In this document: positions 5,216 to 6,900 of the stretch, in pieces | Position numbering within the stretch: position 1 is the stretch's first letter | Layout: each line of letters starts with the position of its first letter | Assembly (NCBI GenBank): GCA_937864385.1 | Contig: CALMJN010000102.1 | Span: 1 to 6,900, forward strand | Length of the DNA: 6,900 nt | DNA from: an uncultured Methanosarcinales archaeon | Lineage (GTDB): Archaea > Halobacteriota > Methanosarcinia > Methanotrichales > Methanotrichaceae | Direction: 5' to 3' | The notes under the pieces: model-generated | Database searches by the model: none | Seen by the model: only the letters and a program-made list of their open reading frames with translations | Told to the model about the DNA's origin: nothing | Program-made: the position numbers and the translations under genes

Positions 5216-6194
5216 GCCTGTACGCCTCCTCTATCTTTTTAGCCGTTTTCTCCACCCGCTCTCTATCGAAATCCCTCTCCTCCACCAGAAAAGATATTAC
5301 CTCCTCCGCGCGGGGCTTTTTCATCTTGATCTCATAATCGTCTGTGACGGGAGGATTGAGGAACAGTTCTCTGATCTCCTCTAAATTGTCGATCTTCTCT
5401 TCCCGACCGGCCAGGATAGTCTCCAGATCCCCCTTCTCCCGGATCAGCTTGAGGGCGGTCTTGGGTCCGATCCGCTCCAGGCCAGAGTTGAAGTCTGTAC
5501 CGCACATGATGCCTATCTCCACCAGCTGCCTCCGGCTGATGCCCAGTCTCTCCAGCTCCTCCTCCAGCCGGATAACCTCCGGCTCCACCTCCACATAGAT
5601 ATTCTTTCGGGGCAGCTTTCTCTTGCCGGTTATAGCCAGGTTTCTCACCACCTGGGGAGCACCAAAGAGGAGGCTGTCGTAGTCCTGGCTGGCAACATGA
5701 TTTACATCTCCCTTGCGGGCCATATAAGCCGCCTGGGCCTCGCCCTCGGATGGAGCAGAGATCACCGGAAGACCGAGAGAGAGTATCAGCCTCCTTCCGT
5801 CCTCCAGGATCTCGGAGTTTATGCGGGAGGCTGCCTGGGCATACTTGAATCCCTCCCTGCCCTCGGCCACTGCCTCCTGCCAGGCGGCCTCAGCCTTTTC
5901 CCTGCTCTCCGATCTCTCTGCCAGAGTATCGGCCTTAAAGGAGGGCGGCTCTCCATCGAAGACGAAGGCCAGCTTGACCCCTGCCTCCAGCAGATTGGCG
6001 GTCCGGTAGAGCAGGCCGGAGAGATGGGATGTTACCCGGCCCTGGCGGTCCATAAGCGGCGTGCCGTCCTTCTGCCGGATTATGCTCAGGAACTGGTAGA
6101 GGGTATTGAAGGCATCAACCGCCACCCATCTTCCCGATAGATCCTTGATCTCGATTCTCCTTCGCTCCAGCAAGTCGCCCAGATCAACTCCCAT
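5184..6194 (-). CDS. fen: Flap endonuclease FEN-1
   Basis: A structure-specific 5' nuclease that removes flaps during Okazaki fragment maturation and base excision repair. It has 336 residues from ATG 6194, the normal archaeal length. N-terminal nuclease region: MGVDLGDLL with Gly2, then Asp27 (VAVDAFN) and Asp80 (VFDGEPP). Internal region: Glu150 and Glu152 (SEGEAQAAY), Asp171 and Asp173 (SQDYDSLLFG), and Asp234 (CGTDFN) before a helix-hairpin-helix (GLERIGPKTALKLI). All seven acidic metal ligands are present. The last eight residues, QSTLDRWF, are a perfect PIP box for binding PCNA. A TTG six bases upstream is in frame, but ATG 6194 places Gly right after Met, as the family requires, and has AAAGG about seven bases before it. 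It is divergent from the IscA-like gene. Confidence 0.97.
   Translation of the reverse strand: MGVDLGDLLERRRIEIKDLSGRWVAVDAFNTLYQFLSIIRQKDGTPLMDRQGRVTSHLSGLLYRTANLLEAGVKLAFVFDGEPPSFKADTLAERSESREKAEAAWQEAVAEGREGFKYAQAASRINSEILEDGRRLILSLGLPVISAPSEGEAQAAYMARKGDVNHVASQDYDSLLFGAPQVVRNLAITGKRKLPRKNIYVEVEPEVIRLEEELERLGISRRQLVEIGIMCGTDFNSGLERIGPKTALKLIREKGDLETILAGREEKIDNLEEIRELFLNPPVTDDYEIKMKKPRAEEVISFLVEERDFDRERVEKTAKKIEEAYRRGQSTLDRWF
5225..5229 (-). promoter_or_regulatory. Shine-Dalgarno deciding the dph2 GTG start
   Basis: On the minus strand GGAGG lies nine bases before GTG 5215. It sits within fen1 codons for Glu-Glu-Ala, so the motif serves two readings. It supports the GTG start and translational coupling of dph2 to fen1, but could be a by-product of the fen1 coding sequence. 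Confidence 0.5.
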
Positions 6195-6220
6195 GATCAA
6201 ACCTTTGCATCCTTCCCCCT

Positions 6221-6240
6221 GATAATAATATCTTTAAATA
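6221..6240. promoter_or_regulatory. Shared divergent TATA element between fen1 and the IscA-like gene
   Basis: The 81-bp gap contains TTTAAATA (6233-6240), whose TTTAAA core is symmetric. Read on the plus strand it predicts a start near 6260, about 15 bases before ATG 6276. Read on the minus strand as TATTTAAA it predicts a start near 6210, about 16 bases before ATG 6194. Both distances fit archaeal promoters with short leaders holding only the Shine-Dalgarno. A second AT-rich stretch (6221-6232) could serve fen1 alone. Confidence 0.5.
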
Positions 6241-6275
6241 CGAGTTTGCAGAAGATATGATCTGGAGCATAGCCT

Positions 6276-6677
6276 ATGATTGAGATCACTGCAGCAGCAG
6301 CAAATATGATCAAGCAGGGCCTGGTTGAGGGCAAGGTGGTAAGGATGTTCCTGGCGGCCATTGATAGCAGCGGCGCGAGCTACGGCCTGGGAATAGGAGA
6401 GGCAGAAGAAGGGGATAAGGTCTTTGAGAGCCGGGGAGTCAAGGTCCACATGAGCGCCAAGGATGCTGAGCTGCTGGGCGAGACCATAATCGATTATATC
6501 GATGATGAGGAGCTGGGAAAGGGTTTCATCATCCGCGGCCCTGAAGATGAGGTAGACGGATGCTCTTCCTGCGCCAATGCGGGAACCTGCGATCATGATC
6601 ACGATAGCTGTGATCACGATCACGACAGCTGCGGCCATGATCATGGCCACGAAGGATGTGGGTGCGGCCACAGCTAA
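6276..6677 (+). CDS. IscA/HesB-fold protein with Cys/His-rich metal-binding tail
   Basis: A 133-residue protein. Residues 1-88 follow the HesB/IscA (A-type iron-sulfur carrier) pattern as found in methanogens: IEITAAAANMIKQGL helix, VRMFLAAIDSSGASYGLGI, GDKVFESRGVKVHM, a helix, IIDYIDDEELGKGFIIRGP. The cysteine that IscA carries in the GCSG segment is absent (IDSSGAS at 29-35). From 95 on, the tail is dominated by Cys, His and Asp: C96-x-x-C99, C105, two exact CDHDHDS units (105-118), CGHDHGHEG, and a final CGCGHS. The terminal CGCG resembles the IscA C-terminal CxC. The tail likely binds a transition metal (nickel, zinc, cobalt or iron); a role in metal storage, delivery or cluster work is inferred. 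ATG 6276 has GGAG at 6264-6267 with eight bases spacing. The gene is single and diverges from fen1. Confidence 0.75.
   Translation: MIEITAAAANMIKQGLVEGKVVRMFLAAIDSSGASYGLGIGEAEEGDKVFESRGVKVHMSAKDAELLGETIIDYIDDEELGKGFIIRGPEDEVDGCSSCANAGTCDHDHDSCDHDHDSCGHDHGHEGCGCGHS
6588..6629 (+). repeat. 21-bp in-frame tandem repeat coding CDHDHDS twice
   Basis: Two adjacent 21-base units encode identical heptapeptides but differ at several third codon positions (tgc/tgt, cat/cac, gat/gac). The peptide has been kept while the DNA drifted, which argues that the metal-binding sequence is under selection. Confidence 0.85.
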
Positions 6678-6686
6678 CTCTTTTTA
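6678..6686 (+). terminator. T-tract after the IscA-like gene
   Basis: T5 at 6681-6685 begins four bases after the stop codon, and further T-rich stretches follow to about 6730. No convincing stem precedes it. T-rich tracts alone can stop archaeal RNA polymerase. Confidence 0.4.
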
Positions 6687-6786
6687 GATAAAATTGATTT
6701 AAGTCTTACTTCTCTCGCTCTTGCTTTTGTCAAGACCCTAAGCACTTAGAAAACCTCATGCTTGAATCGGAAATTGCAGTGGCAGG

Positions 6787-6794
6787 TTTTATAT
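6787..6794 (+). promoter_or_regulatory. TATA box for an unseen downstream transcript
   Basis: TTTTATAT is flanked by G+C-richer DNA and predicts transcription from about 6815 rightwards. No gene of known type is visible between there and the window end, so it may serve a gene beginning outside the window or a small RNA. Confidence 0.4.
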
Positions 6795-6807
6795 TCTAGT
6801 GGTTCTG

Positions 6808-6833
6808 CTCTCTCTGCCGGGAGTCTGAGAGAG
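6808..6833. other. Inverted repeat around the predicted transcription start
   Basis: CTCTCTC (6808-6814) and GAGAGAG (6827-6833) form a perfect 7-bp inverted repeat with a 12-base spacer. It straddles the start predicted from the TATA box at 6787-6794, the usual place for an archaeal repressor operator. It could alternatively fold as a hairpin in an RNA. Confidence 0.35.
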
Positions 6834-6900
6834 GTGCCTCTACATCCTACCATTGCCAGCTGCTGTATCTGGGGCGCCAATAATGATCGATCTTATAAGC

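Noticed and set aside
6234..6671. Minus-strand open frame of 145 codons with hydrophobic N-terminus
   Set aside because: Antisense to the IscA-like gene. The hydrophobic Ile/Val/Ala stretch is the complement of the His/Asp codons in the metal-binding repeat, not a real membrane segment.
1039..6783. Whole block read as a transposon bounded by inverted repeats
   Set aside because: The contents are core housekeeping genes with no transposase or integrase, the repeat is only 14 bp, and no target-site duplication is visible.
6835..6900. Possible GTG-started frame running off the right edge, and a minus-strand frame ending near 6843
   Set aside because: Each is about 20 codons with no ribosome site at usable spacing and no recognisable residues, so neither strand can be supported from so short a piece.
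1..6900. CRISPR array, tRNA or rRNA gene
   Set aside because: No regularly spaced identical repeats with unique spacers, no cloverleaf with a TTCRANY arm, and no recognisable rRNA stretch were seen on either strand.

Overview
The window looks like chromosomal DNA of a methanogenic euryarchaeon, most plausibly of the Methanothrix/Methanosaeta type. The reasons are archaeal FEN-1 with a C-terminal PCNA-binding motif, archaeal-type Dph2, QueC (the preQ0 route to archaeosine), archaeal TATA elements, Shine-Dalgarno motifs, and moderate-to-high G+C in the genes. The genus is an inference from protein style and gene mix, not a database result.

Left end (1-1117): two decayed copies of the same unrecognised gene, sharing about 88 bp (4-90 and 906-993), flank a compact toxin-antitoxin-like pair. 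The pair is a DUF4258-family protein (275-508) overlapping a YgiT/MqsA-type zinc-finger protein (475-762), both on the plus strand. A 24-bp imperfect palindrome (217-240) sits directly before a TATA box (243-250), whose spacing predicts a nearly leaderless transcript starting at the DUF4258 ATG. A candidate stem-loop plus T-tract (1055-1086) closes this side.

Centre (1118-6194), all minus strand, in transcription order: fen1 (flap endonuclease), dph2 (diphthamide synthesis, overlapping the end of fen1), an RNB-domain exoribonuclease with an S1 domain, a secreted transglutaminase-like protein, and queC. fen1 and dph2 are translationally linked. The RNB gene has its own TATA box. The last two genes follow at short spacing and may be read through from it. 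Each of the three leaders in the second half (RNB, transglutaminase-like, queC) carries a short tandem duplication, two of them with a 15-bp unit and one with 7-bp units.

Right end (6195-6900): a divergent promoter with a shared symmetric TTTAAA core separates fen1 from a plus-strand IscA/HesB-fold protein. That protein has lost the usual first cluster cysteine but carries a long Cys/His-rich, internally repeated tail. The last 220 bp hold no supported gene, but contain a T-tract, a TATA box and an inverted repeat around the predicted start site.

Functionally the central block is informational housekeeping: replication and repair (FEN-1), elongation factor 2 modification (Dph2), RNA turnover (RNB) and tRNA modification (QueC). 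The accessory content is at the left edge. I did not find clear evidence of a wholly new multi-gene system. The most notable leads are the leader duplications, the TA locus between paired gene remnants, the Cys/His-tailed IscA-like protein and the altered RNB active-site motif.
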